The position numbers were made by a program, and so were the translations under genes. From Eucommia ulmoides (lineage: Eukaryota; Streptophyta; Magnoliopsida; Garryales; Eucommiaceae), in the NCBI GenBank assembly GCA_016647705.1, contig CM028334.1:7597546-7661545 (forward strand): a stretch of DNA of 64,000 nt, read 5' to 3'. Each line of letters opens with the position of its first letter. Position 1 is the stretch's first letter. Of the stretch, positions 10,859-21,847 are shown piece by piece. Under the pieces are notes generated by a model. That model ran no database searches. It had not been told where the DNA came from and was given only the letters and a program-made list of their open reading frames with translations.

Positions 10859-13800
10859 TTCACCCAATTTCCAACCGCAACGAATAATTATCAAAAAACA
10901 AACAAATTCTAGAAACACCATAACTTCAAGTCTTCAAAAGTAAATATACTAAAGGTCAGTTTTACCACTAAAAGCTTAACTGAAGCAAAATCTAAATCCC
11001 TACGCAGTTGTAAACACAATTTTCAGAGAGAGAGAAATAGAGATTATAATAATCAAGAACTCAAATGATCTAAATAATGGCAAGAATACAAAACTTACAG
11101 AAGAGCCTGACAATTAACTTTTGAATAATAGCGAAAATGCAAAACTAGCATATCAGAACAACAAACAACAAAATAAACAAGCAATCAAAGGATAAAACCA
11201 ACTTCATATACCAAACCGATCAAATATAGCATGCGGCAAAAAAGAACGAGACTTGGATAATCAAGAAAAATTTGAGAAATCATCGAAATTATACAGATTG
11301 AATCAAAATTTGTAACCGATCAAAACGATATAGTTCTAAAAATTTATGGAAACAAACGACGGTGAAGTAAAAGGCTAATTTACAAGGGTTTGGTAATCTT
11401 CTCAGTAAGTTCCGAAAAGGGATGCCGAGAGAGAGAAGAACGGCCAATTGGTTAGTCGTCTCCAATTTGAACACACTTTCACTATGTTGCTCAGCCCGTG
11501 CTTCCACCGTCGCTCCACATATTCCTTGTTACAAATCTAATCTGGTCGCGACGATTACCAACAAACAATGATTTGAAGAGATCTGACCGCGACAACTAGA
11601 TCTGGCTAATGTGACAAAGGTACAACAATGAATCGAAGAGACAACGAAGACGAAGGCTATGGCGACGAAATCGAAGCGACGGCGACATGCAACATTAGGA
11701 TGAACGAGTGGAGTGAGAGGGAAGAAGAATCAGGACACCAAAATTGAAGGGTAAAATCATTATTTCAAAAAAATAAGGACTATTTGGTGCAAACTCACGC
11801 TTTTTGAAGGATTATTAGGTGCGAAAAAAAAAGGATGTGAGATTATCTTGTAGATTTAGTGATTTAACTAGACTATTTGATATTTTTCCCTTAAATCTTT
11901 GTGATGTTGATTATGTTCTTAAATGTTGCCTCAATAATTTTATGTTTTGTCCATAACACTATAGCTTACTATTATTATAAGCCAAAAGCCCACTAGGAAG
12001 TATGTAGTTGTACCCATATCGGATTGACATATATAATCTACAAATACATATTGAACATGTATTTTTTATGACTGAAATATTGAGACATATTGAAAACATA
12101 TTCGAACGTATCAGACATAACAAAACTATATAAGATATTAGAAGTATTACTTTTTAGGATAATTTAGTATATAGACCTTAAAACCCATATTATATATCTG
12201 GCACACTCTAAACTCTAATCTACTCAGAAACTCAGTGCGCCAAAAAAATCACCAAAAAGACAACATTAAATCATCAATAAACAAAAATATCCAAAAAATG
12301 AATTGCACATTCAAAGATCAATAAATTAAATTGTACATCTCTAAAATCTATATATACCAGAACCTAAAATAAATAAAATCATTTTAATGACATATAACAA
12401 TCACCTTCTGACTAACAATAAGGTTCCAATACACAACTGACAACACTATAATTGATAAATCTTTAGTATATATATATATATATATACACGTAGGGTCATC
12501 GCCCAATTGGTAAGTAATCAACTGGAACAAGCATGCTAAAAAATAATAAATATTAATAATAAATAATTAAAAACTTTTCAAATCAAAGTTAATTTTTTTA
12601 GGATTTATTCTACTTACCTCCCCTGTCATTTATCCAAAACCACAATCCTCCCCTATCATATTAAAAATACTAATAACTCCCTTTGACCAACTTCCTTACT
12701 ATTATATAAAAGAAGCTTTAGAATACTATTCATTTGCATATGTATAAATAATTACAACCAAAATAACCTTCACATATATAAATAATTACAACCAACCAAT
12801 TGCCTCTTTACACCAATATTTTTTCCAAATTCCACGTGTTCTCTTCTTCTAACCTAGTTTTATTTAACCTTTTTTCTCATCCACAAGAGTTGCTTTTGAC
12901 TTTTCTTATACTCCAATTTTTATCTTCTCTTGCATGCAAAGTAGCAGCTTCTCACGCAAAGTTGCCAACTGCTTTCCCAAGTCACCACCTAACCCTCTCC
13001 CCTCTATCTCATCTTTCACCAAACCAGCTGTTTCCCACATCGTACTGCTTGTCGTTGATGGTGTCTGCAGAAGCGTAGAAGATAAGGCTCCACAATGCCA
13101 TCTACAGAGGTCAGAAAAGACTCGCCCATACCTTGATGTTGTTTATCCTTTTCTATCTGAAGGCTTTGCAGATATAGTTCATCACTTTCCTGTTGCATAG
13201 CGTGCCAAATCGCAATTTCACCTTGGTAAAAACCCTAATTACTTCTCAATTTGGTTTAGAAGTAAATCTGAACTTCTTACTATTTTATATTATCTACTTA
13301 TTTAGCCTTGTTAAGGGCTCTAATTGTCTTTGATTTTGGTTAAAAAGTAGATATGAACTTCTTACTCTTCAATTTCTTCTTTTCTTACTTTCAATTTCTT
13401 CTATTTATCATATATATTTACTACAGCTATCAAGGTATTCTCTTCCTTATGCTATGTTGACAATCAATGCTTTTATTTTATTTGGATTTAGTGGGTGAAG
13501 GACTTACTCTTGATCTATGGTGACCAAATGCCTCCCAAGGTTTTGAATCTTTAAAGAATGGACGCTACAAGAATTATCATATGCACATTACTTGTTTAGG
13601 GATTTTTTTTTCAAGTTCCTATATTTTTTTCCCTCCTAAATCTTTTTTTTTTTTTGTAGTTAATTTAATTATCATCTATTTGTTATAATTAATTTTGAAG
13701 TTGTTAATACATCTGGAGTTCGTCTCCATTATAGGCAAGTTGCAATTGTCTATTTAGAACATCTTCCCAGACTTACTCTACAAAGCAGGCTTCGAGGTCA

Positions 13801-14404
13801 ATCTTTCCCATTATGCCTTCTTTTAGTACTGTTTTCTCTGGTGCCTCCTTTTTTAGTCCCTAAACCAGTCCTTTATAGCTGTAAGAGTATATTGAACAGG
13901 GTTCAAAAATTACTACTACTATGCTATAAGAAAAATATTATCGTCTTAAAAGAATTTGATAACACAAGGTAAAAGAGCAAATGGTGGAGGTTGTTTTGCA
14001 TTTCTGTTTATTCCTATAAAACTTGGAAAATAAACAGAAATTTGGGTTCAATTATATTCCGTTCCCATAAATTGGCTCTAAAATTTTGGAGGCAAAGAAG
14101 AAATAGATATTTTCGTTCTTATATTCTTGGTTGTGTTCCAAATTTATGGGAATAGTCATATTAGTAGAAATTTTGGCATAGAAACACGGAACCAGTGGGG
14201 TCTTAACTTCAATGCATTCGAACCAATATTTTATTACTGACCCAAAAGTTTCCAAAATTACAATCAACTTGTAACAACGTACCTTGAAAAACAAGATTAA
14301 AAAAAATGCGTCATAAACAAGAAACGTTAATTCAAAAAGAAAAGGACAAATAATTAATAATACTACGTAGAGAAGGAACATGGGATACACATACATATAG
14401 AAAA
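10859..14404. other. Intergenic region with no supported gene
   Basis: AT-rich sequence between element A and the copia element. ORFs at 11289-11507 and 12800-13200 show no family I recognise. A TA microsatellite lies near 12466-12486. The stretch at about 13070-13400 has a diverged counterpart at about 22930-23230, listed separately. Confidence 0.5.
13070..13400 (+). repeat. Copy 1 of a dispersed, diverged duplication
   Basis: Aligns by eye with 22930-23230. Shared blocks, in order, are a segment around TTTTCTATCTGAAGGCTTTG, CACTTCCT, GCAATTTCA, CTTCTCAATTT and GCTCTAATTGT. A splice-donor-like GGTAA/GGTAAG follows GCAATTTCA in both. It may be an untranslated exon-like segment of a lost gene or a repeat; I cannot tell which. 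Confidence 0.5.
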
Positions 14405-14409
14405 AAATG

Positions 14410-14582
14410 AATTGAATTGAATAATCAATTGTATCATTTTTTTTAATTGTACAAATGAGACTACATATAGGAGAAATTATGAATAAAATAAGGAAACTAA
14501 CTAATAACTAATAATAACTTTCCTAATATATATTTGACTTTCCTTATATACAAATAATAATAATATATCGAATATTACAACA
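14410..14582 (-). repeat. 3' LTR of the copia element
   Basis: 173 bp. On minus it begins TGTTGTAATATTCG. It is the same sequence as 21659-21842 apart from substitutions and a shorter AAT microsatellite. Confidence 0.9.
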
Positions 14583-14589
14583 CTCCCCC

Positions 14590-17500
14590 TCAGGCTGGTA
14601 TGAAAATGTCTTCAATTGTCAGCTTGCATACTAGATAGTCGAATATTTTCTTTGGTAATCCTTTTGTTAGAATATATGCAATCTGTTCAGTAGTCGGCAC
14701 ATATGGCATACATATTTGTCCATTCTCGATCTTTTTCTTAATGAAATGTTTGTCCACTTCCACATGTTTTGTCCGATCATGTAGCACCGGATAGTGAGCA
14801 GTTACAATGGTTGATTATTTTTTTATCATAGTAGACCTTCATAGGTGCGGAATTGGATATCTTTTATTCTTCTAGTAATCTGTTAATCCATATCACTTCA
14901 CAGATACCATGAGTCATTGATCTGTACTCCATTTCTACTCTACTTCTAGCTACGACATTTTGTTTCTTGCTCCGTCATGTGACAAGGTTTCCACCAACAA
15001 AGGTGCAGTAACAGGAGGTCGATCTCCTATCTGTGACGCTCCCAGCCCAATCTGCATCAGTGTATACCTCTATCAATTGGTGTCCACGTTTCTTATACAA
15101 AATTCTCTTTTTGGATGTACCTTTTAAGTACCATAGGATTCTATAGGTAGTCTCGAAGTGTTCTTGTCCCAATGAGTGCATAAATTGGTTGACCATGCTT
15201 ACGGAAAAATCTATATCTGGATGGGTATGTGATAAGTAGATTAAACGCCCTACTAGTCTTTGGTATTATTCTCGATTTATCACTACTTCAGGTTGGGTCG
15301 ATTGTAGCTTCTCAGTCGGTTCGCTTGGAACTTCTCCAACTTTGCACCCGAGTAGTCCTGTTTTATTTAGTAAGTCGTGTACATACTTTCTTCGACTCAC
15401 AAATATCCCTCCCTTTGATCTAGTAAATTCCATTCCAAGAAAATACTTCAACGGACCTAAGTCGTTGTTTTCAAAATTATCAGCAAGTTTTCCTTTAAGT
15501 CTTCCTAACTCGTCACCATCACTTCCTGTTAAGATGATATTGTTGATTCTAAAATTTTGATGAACAATTAAAGATTGATATTTTTGGTGGAACTAACGGT
15601 TTAATCGAGTGTTTCAGTTTATTAGTTCCAATGATGAAGAAATGATAACAAGTATTGAATTGATACTAAAAGATCATGACAAAGATCATGAAGGATTAAG
15701 AGGTTGAAGGATTTGAAAAACCTAGAAAAAATAACTCAGGTTAAATTTCAACTCTTAATATCTCAATTAGAATCACACACAACACAAAAAAAAATTTAAA
15801 TGATTTTTATAAATATATGTGTTTTTAATAGGATCCTAATTAGATAAATTATTTGCTCCTATGTGTAATTGAAAAAGAAATATTTATAATTGATTAAATT
15901 TAAATTTAAGTATTTAGTGGAGCTAATTAAGAAAAGAAATTGGTTAAAGGGACGAAAACGTCAATAAGAATGAATTAAAAACGAGTTTAGAAAAGTGATC
16001 CAGCATACATAAGTCGACAGATAAGTCTACCGGACAAAGAAGAAAAACTCTATGTATCTCTCGGTTGATAGGTAGGTCGACCTGTACTTAAGAATGAACT
16101 CTCTGTATCTATAAGTCGATAGAGCAGTCGACCTCTGAAGAGAAATGGAACTCTCTAAATCTCTAAGTCGACAGATAGGTCGACCGATAGGGCACAGAAT
16201 CTTTGGCTTAGCTACATCCTAAATCGAGCTATCGACTGCTGATCTTGGTTTGTCAACTGGTGTGTCTGTTTCAGGATATTATGGAATTTCGGATTTTAAT
16301 CTGAAAGTAGTCGTTACTAGCCGTTTTTTTGTTAGGATTCATGAGAGATTTTAGGGATTTAATCTGATTTGAGATATGCTACACATATTATATTATCCCT
16401 ATTAATTTGGTTAATTAAATTTGAATATTTCTCAATTTGGTACATGTAATTGTTTCTATTCTATTTAATTGTGATTGAGAAATATTTGGGGGACTAAATT
16501 GAGAGATTTAAAAGCTATAATTAAGTGAATTGAAATAAAATAAAATCTTAATGATATAAGGGGTCTAAGAGAGCAATTAAGTGTTATGATAAATGGGAAC
16601 TAGCAGTTAGAGAGCTGTTTTTATTCCCATATATAAAGACCTGTGTTTTTTCATATCATTAAGAGAAATTAAGAGATCATATTGAACTGTTCTAAGAGAA
16701 ATCATACTGAGTTTTTGTGAGAACTTTTATAAGAGACATTCTTGATAATCATTGCTGCTACCGAATCTAAAGTAACATCGCTCTAATTATTTTTTCGGTG
16801 GATTACGGGTGAGATCTTTTTAAATTACTTTCTATATTGTATTGCTTGATTATTTTTTGGAAGTTGATCTTTAGAAATTGTTTTCTGATTTTTTATTGAA
16901 AAAATATTTTACAAACAATTTCTTAAATCTGATTATGTGCTCAATTATGTGCTATCACTAGTTTTGGGATATTAATTAAGTTCTAATTTATCTAGGGTAG
17001 TAGAAGCTCCGAGTGGAAAAATCACTTATCAATTATTTGTAATTGATGAGTTGAGTGTCGAATTAGATACTACTAGGAGTGTCTAATCAAGGGTTTCAAT
17101 CTTTTTCGGTAAAGAGAATGAGATTTTGATCTTTACTTAAGGTATAAAAAGATTAGGTGTTAATTAAAAGAATGAGGTTTTGATCTTTGCTTAAGGTATA
17201 AAAAAATTAGGTGTTAATTCTTCATTGATTGAATTTGTGAGTAATTTTGTAAAGGTTTCATCCTTGGAAAAATGATAGTTGGAGTGTTTTTTGTGAGATT
17301 TTGATTCTTGAGTCTAAGATATAAAAAGAATTAGGTCGTGATTCTCTCTGTAATAAAATTATGTTATTCTTGAAACTGTAAAAAATAGAGGTTATTCTTA
17401 AGTCTGGAAAAATGAATTTGTAAATGTTGATTATGAGCCTGCGAAAAGAATCATTGTAAGGATTTGGTTCCTACCTATAAAGGAATCTTGAGTTTAGTGG

Positions 17501-20500
17501 GTGCGAATCTCCGTGGAGCTCGGAGGACTAGATTAGCCAAGAGTAACTTGGTGAACTAGGATATATCGATGTGTACTGCATTATTTATTTCCTTTATTTT
17601 ATCTTATGTTATTTGGGTGTGCACCTAGAGCTTATTACACTTATCCGCTTCTATAAAGATAATAATTAATTTTAAGATAAAATTAATTGTTTGATTTTTT
17701 AAGTGTTATTATTCTGATAATTTTTAATACTATCCAATTCACCCCTCTCTTGGATAGCTCACTAGGTCAACAGATGTCATCTACATAGACAATTAAAATG
17801 ACAATCGTACCATCAGTTAAGTGTCTATAGAATATAGTATGATCTGCTTGACTTTGTTGATAACCATGACCTTTTATAGTGGTCCCAAAGCGTTCAAATC
17901 ACGCTCTAGGAGACTGTTTTAGGCCGTATAGTGACTTCTTTAGCTTGCACACCTTTTCTTGTCCTATCTTTCTTTCAAAACCTGGTGGTAAACTCATGAA
18001 CACTTCCTCCTCCAAGTCTCCATTTACAAAAGCATTTCTCACGTCTAATTAGAGTAGTGGTCAATCAAAATTCACTGCTAGGGACAATAGAACGCGAATT
18101 GAGTTTATCTTAGAAACTAGAGAGAACGTTTCTTGGTAGTCTATCCCATATGTCTATGTGCATCCTTTAACCAGGAGCCTCGCTTTGTACCGTTCTATGC
18201 TTCCATCTGTTTTGCACTTGACTGTGAATACCCACTTGCACCCAACTATCTTTGTATCTTTTGGTGAATCAATTATTTTCCACGTACTACTCATTTTAAG
18301 AGCATTCATCTCTTCCAAAACTGCTAAATTCCAACCTGGATCCCCTAGTGCTTCCTCTATGTTTCTTGGCATAAACAGATTAGTAACTTCAGAAGTAAAG
18401 GCTCTATAAGGTTTGAAAAGTTTTGTGTAGAATACATATCTAGACATGGGGTGTTTGGTGCAGGTTCTGACTCTTTTGCTGATGACTATAGGAATATTGA
18501 GATTTGAAAAATACTGGAATGAGAAGGTTCATTAGGAGGTGGTAAAGAGAAAGGATTACGTGGATCATTACTTGGGGAGTCAGATTGACCTTGTGCTAGA
18601 ATGGTAGGCTAGTCTGTATTCTTTTTTGTACCTGTCTAAGTATAAGTATAAACTCAAAATTCAGTACGTGATCGTGGTATTTCTCCATCTGTTCGTGAGG
18701 GAATTATGCTCGGTATCAGTGTACTAGTAGGGATCCCTTTTTATTTTTCAATATTTTCATCACTTATTTTTTTACTGATTTGGAGTAAAAGTTTCTAAGA
18801 TTGTAGTAGGGAGATGATCACCAGTGACCCAAAAATTTTCTTCCATTAGATTCTCTCCCTGAAGGGGATTTTTGTCAAAGAAATAAAACATTTTCCAAAA
18901 ACATGACATCCACGCTAACATGAATTTTTTTTTGTTTGTGGATTGTAACACTTATACCCTTTTTGATTTGGTCCTTTTTTTATTTCGTGCATAACCTATG
19001 AAAACACATTTTTCTGCTCTAGGATTAAGTTTAGATCGAAATTGGCTGGGAATATGAATATAGAAGGTGCAGCCGAATACTTTAAGAAGCAGGTCAGTGG
19101 ATATCATAGAAGCTGAAAAATGTGTTTTGAAATTATCAAATAGTGTGGTGTAGTTTAAAATACGTGGAGACATGCAATTGATTAAATATGCAGAAGTTAA
19201 AAAAGCATCGCCCACAAGTATTTTGGAATATGCATAAAAAACATGAGTACACGTGCGACTTCGAGTAAGTGTTTATATTTTTCGTTTAGCAATGCCATTT
19301 TGTTGGGGTATGTCGCGACATGTGGATTGATGTAGAATACCACTTGTTTTCAAAAACAACTACCTAAATATTCGTTGAAATATTCTGTTATATTATCTGT
19401 GCGAAGAATGCTAGGTTTTATTTGAAATTGGTTTTCGAGCATAATGCAAAAATCTTTAAATAAAACGTCTACATTAGATTTAGCACGCATCAAATATGTC
19501 CAACATAAACGTGTGTGATCATCAATAAATGGCACAAACCATCTTTTTTCGAATAGTGTTGTGATTTTTGAGGGACCCCATACATCGTTATGAATTAAAT
19601 AGAAAGATTTTGATGCACGATATGGTTTTGAAATATAAGAAGTACGCTGACTTTTTGCAAGCAAACAACTTTGACAATGAAAAGAAGAACAATCCACATT
19701 CTTAAATAAAGTCGAAAATAAATGTTTAAGATATTGAAAACTTGGATGTCCTAGTCTAAGGTACCAAAGCATGATTTTATCATGAACAGACGTTGAACTC
19801 ATACCACTGGGGCCGTGAGTTGTTTTATTCCTTAAGAAGTTATCATCGAAGTAATAAAGGTCATCCACCAGTCTAGCACTGCCAATCGTCTTCCCCGAGA
19901 TCTGGTCCTAAAATAAACATTGAGATTCAGAGAACATGGTATGACAATTAGAATCTCGCAATAGTTTAATTACAAATAAGAGGTTACAAGTAAGTTTAGG
20001 AACGTGAAGGATCGTTTTTAGGTTAATGTTATTTGAGATTTTTATTTGGCCTTTTCCTGTAATGGGTGAGAAACTATTGTCTGCAATCATAATTCTTTCG
20101 TTATCAGAATACGGTGAATAGGTATTGAAAATGTGATAAAAACTTGTCATATGGTCAGAAGCACCTGAATCGATGATCCAAGACGCTGAGTTTAAGGAAC
20201 AAGAAAAGGCTCTATAATTACTACCTGTTTGAGCTAAGGACACATTAGGAGTACCAAATGATGGATTGGCAGTCAGCAGTTTCAGAAGTTGATCAATATG
20301 TTCTTTGTTAAATGGAGCGGTCGCAGCTTCATGCGCGGAAGGATAGGGTCGGCTAGATTTTTCTCCTGACTTGTTGCTCTTCAAACCATGGATTTTCTAG
20401 CATATGTTTCGTGTATGATGGGGCTTGTTGCAATGGTCGCACCATATACGAGGGCATTCCTCTGCTCGGTGTTGAAACATGTTGAAGTTAGCATCAGCGT

Positions 20501-21229
20501 TAGCCAAAGCAGACTGGTCAATTTGAATAGCTGTAGGACCAGTAATCTACGGCTTATTCAGCATAACGTTCCAACATACCTCCTCCCTTCGGACCTCCAA
20601 GAAAACCTCACCGATTGAGGAAATAGGCTGACGACCAATGATTCATCCCCTAACTTCGTCAAGTTTAGATTTCAGTCTGCAAGGAACTTAAAAACACGAT
20701 CATCATCCACCAACTTCTAATCCTCGGTCGAATGTCATTCATGATCGTTGAACATTTCCTGATTCTGTCATATTCTTTTCAATAAATTGAAATACTTGGT
20801 AATATTGTCTTTGCCTTGACGAACGTCATGGAGTTTTAGAGTCAACTCATACTTTTGAGATTAGTTTTCCAGGTCAGAATACATCTGATTGACATTGTTC
20901 CAAAGTTCTTTCGCCATAGGGTAACAAATGTAATTGGAACTGATTTCTTCATCCATAGAGTTCACGAGCCACGTCAGAACCATGGCATTTTAAGCATCCC
21001 AACTTGCATGCAGTAGATCTGTGATGGCGGGCTCCTTTGCATCACTGGTTAGATATCTCATCCGTCATCTTCCACGAATATATAGTCACACTGATTGAGA
21101 CCAACGCAAGAAATTGGTTCCATTAAGTCAAACATAGGTGATCTGGATAGAGTGGGATTCAGAAGGGAGATTCTTTGGTTCGGTGAGTTGGCTAGATTTT
21201 GGGGTGGATTTCGAGGTAACGTTAGACAT
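14590..21229 (-). pseudogene. gag-pol: copia gag-pol remnant
   Basis: Seen on minus, from 21229 down. A gag start (MSNVTSKS) leads into LNGTNFLRWSQSV, a copia gag signature, with a stop just before it. Protease is at 20384-19908 with WIIDSGASDHMTS. Next come a GAG-pre-integrase zinc region (LRLGHPS, then CxxC at about 19760-19680) and the integrase core at 19620-19350 (DVWGP, FIDDHTR, RTDN). The integrase rear is at 19215-18952. RT begins at 18447 (VGCKWVF, KARLLVKG) and runs to the YVDD motif at about 17790-17775. Beyond the solo LTR come RT C-terminus (15451-15266, KYFLGMEF) and RNase H (15196-14590, YTDADWAGS; HVEVDKHFIK). Multiple in-frame stops and frame changes are present. Confidence 0.92.
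15541..17772 (+). mobile_element. Solo LTR, family S copy 1 (2.2 kb)
   Basis: Begins TGTTGATTCTAAAATTTTGATG and ends TAGGTCAACA. The flanking 5-mers are GATAT (15536-15540) and GATGT (17773-17777), a TSD with one change. Homologous to 29724-31790 and 39568-41696 in inverse orientation. A TATA-like CATATATAAAG at 16628-16638 suggests plus as the LTR sense strand. Long LTRs with this TGTTGATCCTAAGATTTTGATG start and CCAAGAGGGGGGTGAATT near the far end resemble SIRE/Maximus copia LTRs (inference). Removing it restores continuity of the copia RT reading frame. Confidence 0.9.
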
Positions 21230-21289
21230 GGTGAAAGTCGTCAGAGACTGAGAATCGTCAGGTGTTGATCGATTTCGTCAGCTATAAGG

Positions 21290-21600
21290 GCCTGTTGATC
21301 GTCATCGGCTATCAAGAAAGCCGACGAAGGTTCGCCGAGTGCAGGGAGAGCCGGTAAGGCTTCGTTATCGGTTGTAAAGGGTCGGCGAAGCTTCGTCGTC
21401 GGCTGTAAGGGTCTGACAAAAGTTGACATTGGTTGTAAAGAACCAGCGAAAGTTGTCATCGGCTATAAAGAAGGCCGACAAGGCTTCGTCGCGGTTGCAA
21501 GAGGCCATAGAATACGTCGACAGTAAGAAAATGACCAAAAAAGGTCATCGTCGACCGTAAAGGAGGCCGGCGAGACTTCGTCGCGGTTATAAGATGCCAG
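21290..21600. repeat. Irregular tandem repeats in the copia leader
   Basis: Between the primer site and the gag start, a GC-richer motif recurs at irregular 35-60 bp intervals. The motif is approximately TCATCGGCTGTAAAG, then GGCCGGCGA, then GCTTCGTCG. About six to seven diverged copies are visible. The flanks are much more AT-rich. Confidence 0.7.
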
Positions 21601-21658
21601 CGGTTGCGTCGGCAGTGAAACAGGGCTGGTTAGGGCTTTAGTTTTAGCTTTGATACCA

Positions 21659-21795
21659 AATTGAATTGAATAATCAATTGTATTATTTTTCTAATTGTAC
21701 AAATGAGACTACATATAGGAGAAATTAGGAATAAAATAAAGAAACTAACTAATGACTAATAATAAATTTTCTAATCTATATATTTGACTTTTCCC

Positions 21796-21827
<32 letters not shown>

Positions 21828-21842
21828 TCGAATATTCCAACA
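21659..21842 (-). repeat. 5' LTR of the copia element
   Basis: 184 bp. The excess over the 3' LTR is largely an expanded AAT run at about 21799-21828. It abuts the initiator-Met primer site at 21658-21645. Confidence 0.9.
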
Positions 21843-21847
21843 AAATG

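Larger units (their letters stand above)
14410..21842 (-). mobile_element. Degenerate Ty1/copia retrotransposon with nested solo LTR
   Basis: Seen: short LTRs at 14410-14582 and 21659-21842 with 5-bp TSD AAATG (14405-14409, 21843-21847). On minus the 5' LTR is followed at once by a primer site, TGGTATCAAAGCTA, matching the complement of initiator tRNA-Met. A polypurine tract, GAGGGGGAG, abuts the 3' LTR. Gag, protease, integrase, RT and RNase H remnants occur in copia order (integrase before RT) on minus. Subtracting the 15541-17772 insert and one TSD leaves about 5.2 kb, normal for a compact copia element. Stops and frameshifts throughout make it non-functional. Confidence 0.95.

Noticed and set aside
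14052-14396. Minus-strand ORF of 114 codons, hydrophobic
   Set aside because: AT-rich sequence gives Phe/Leu/Tyr-rich frames by chance. No start context or family; adjacent to the copia LTR.
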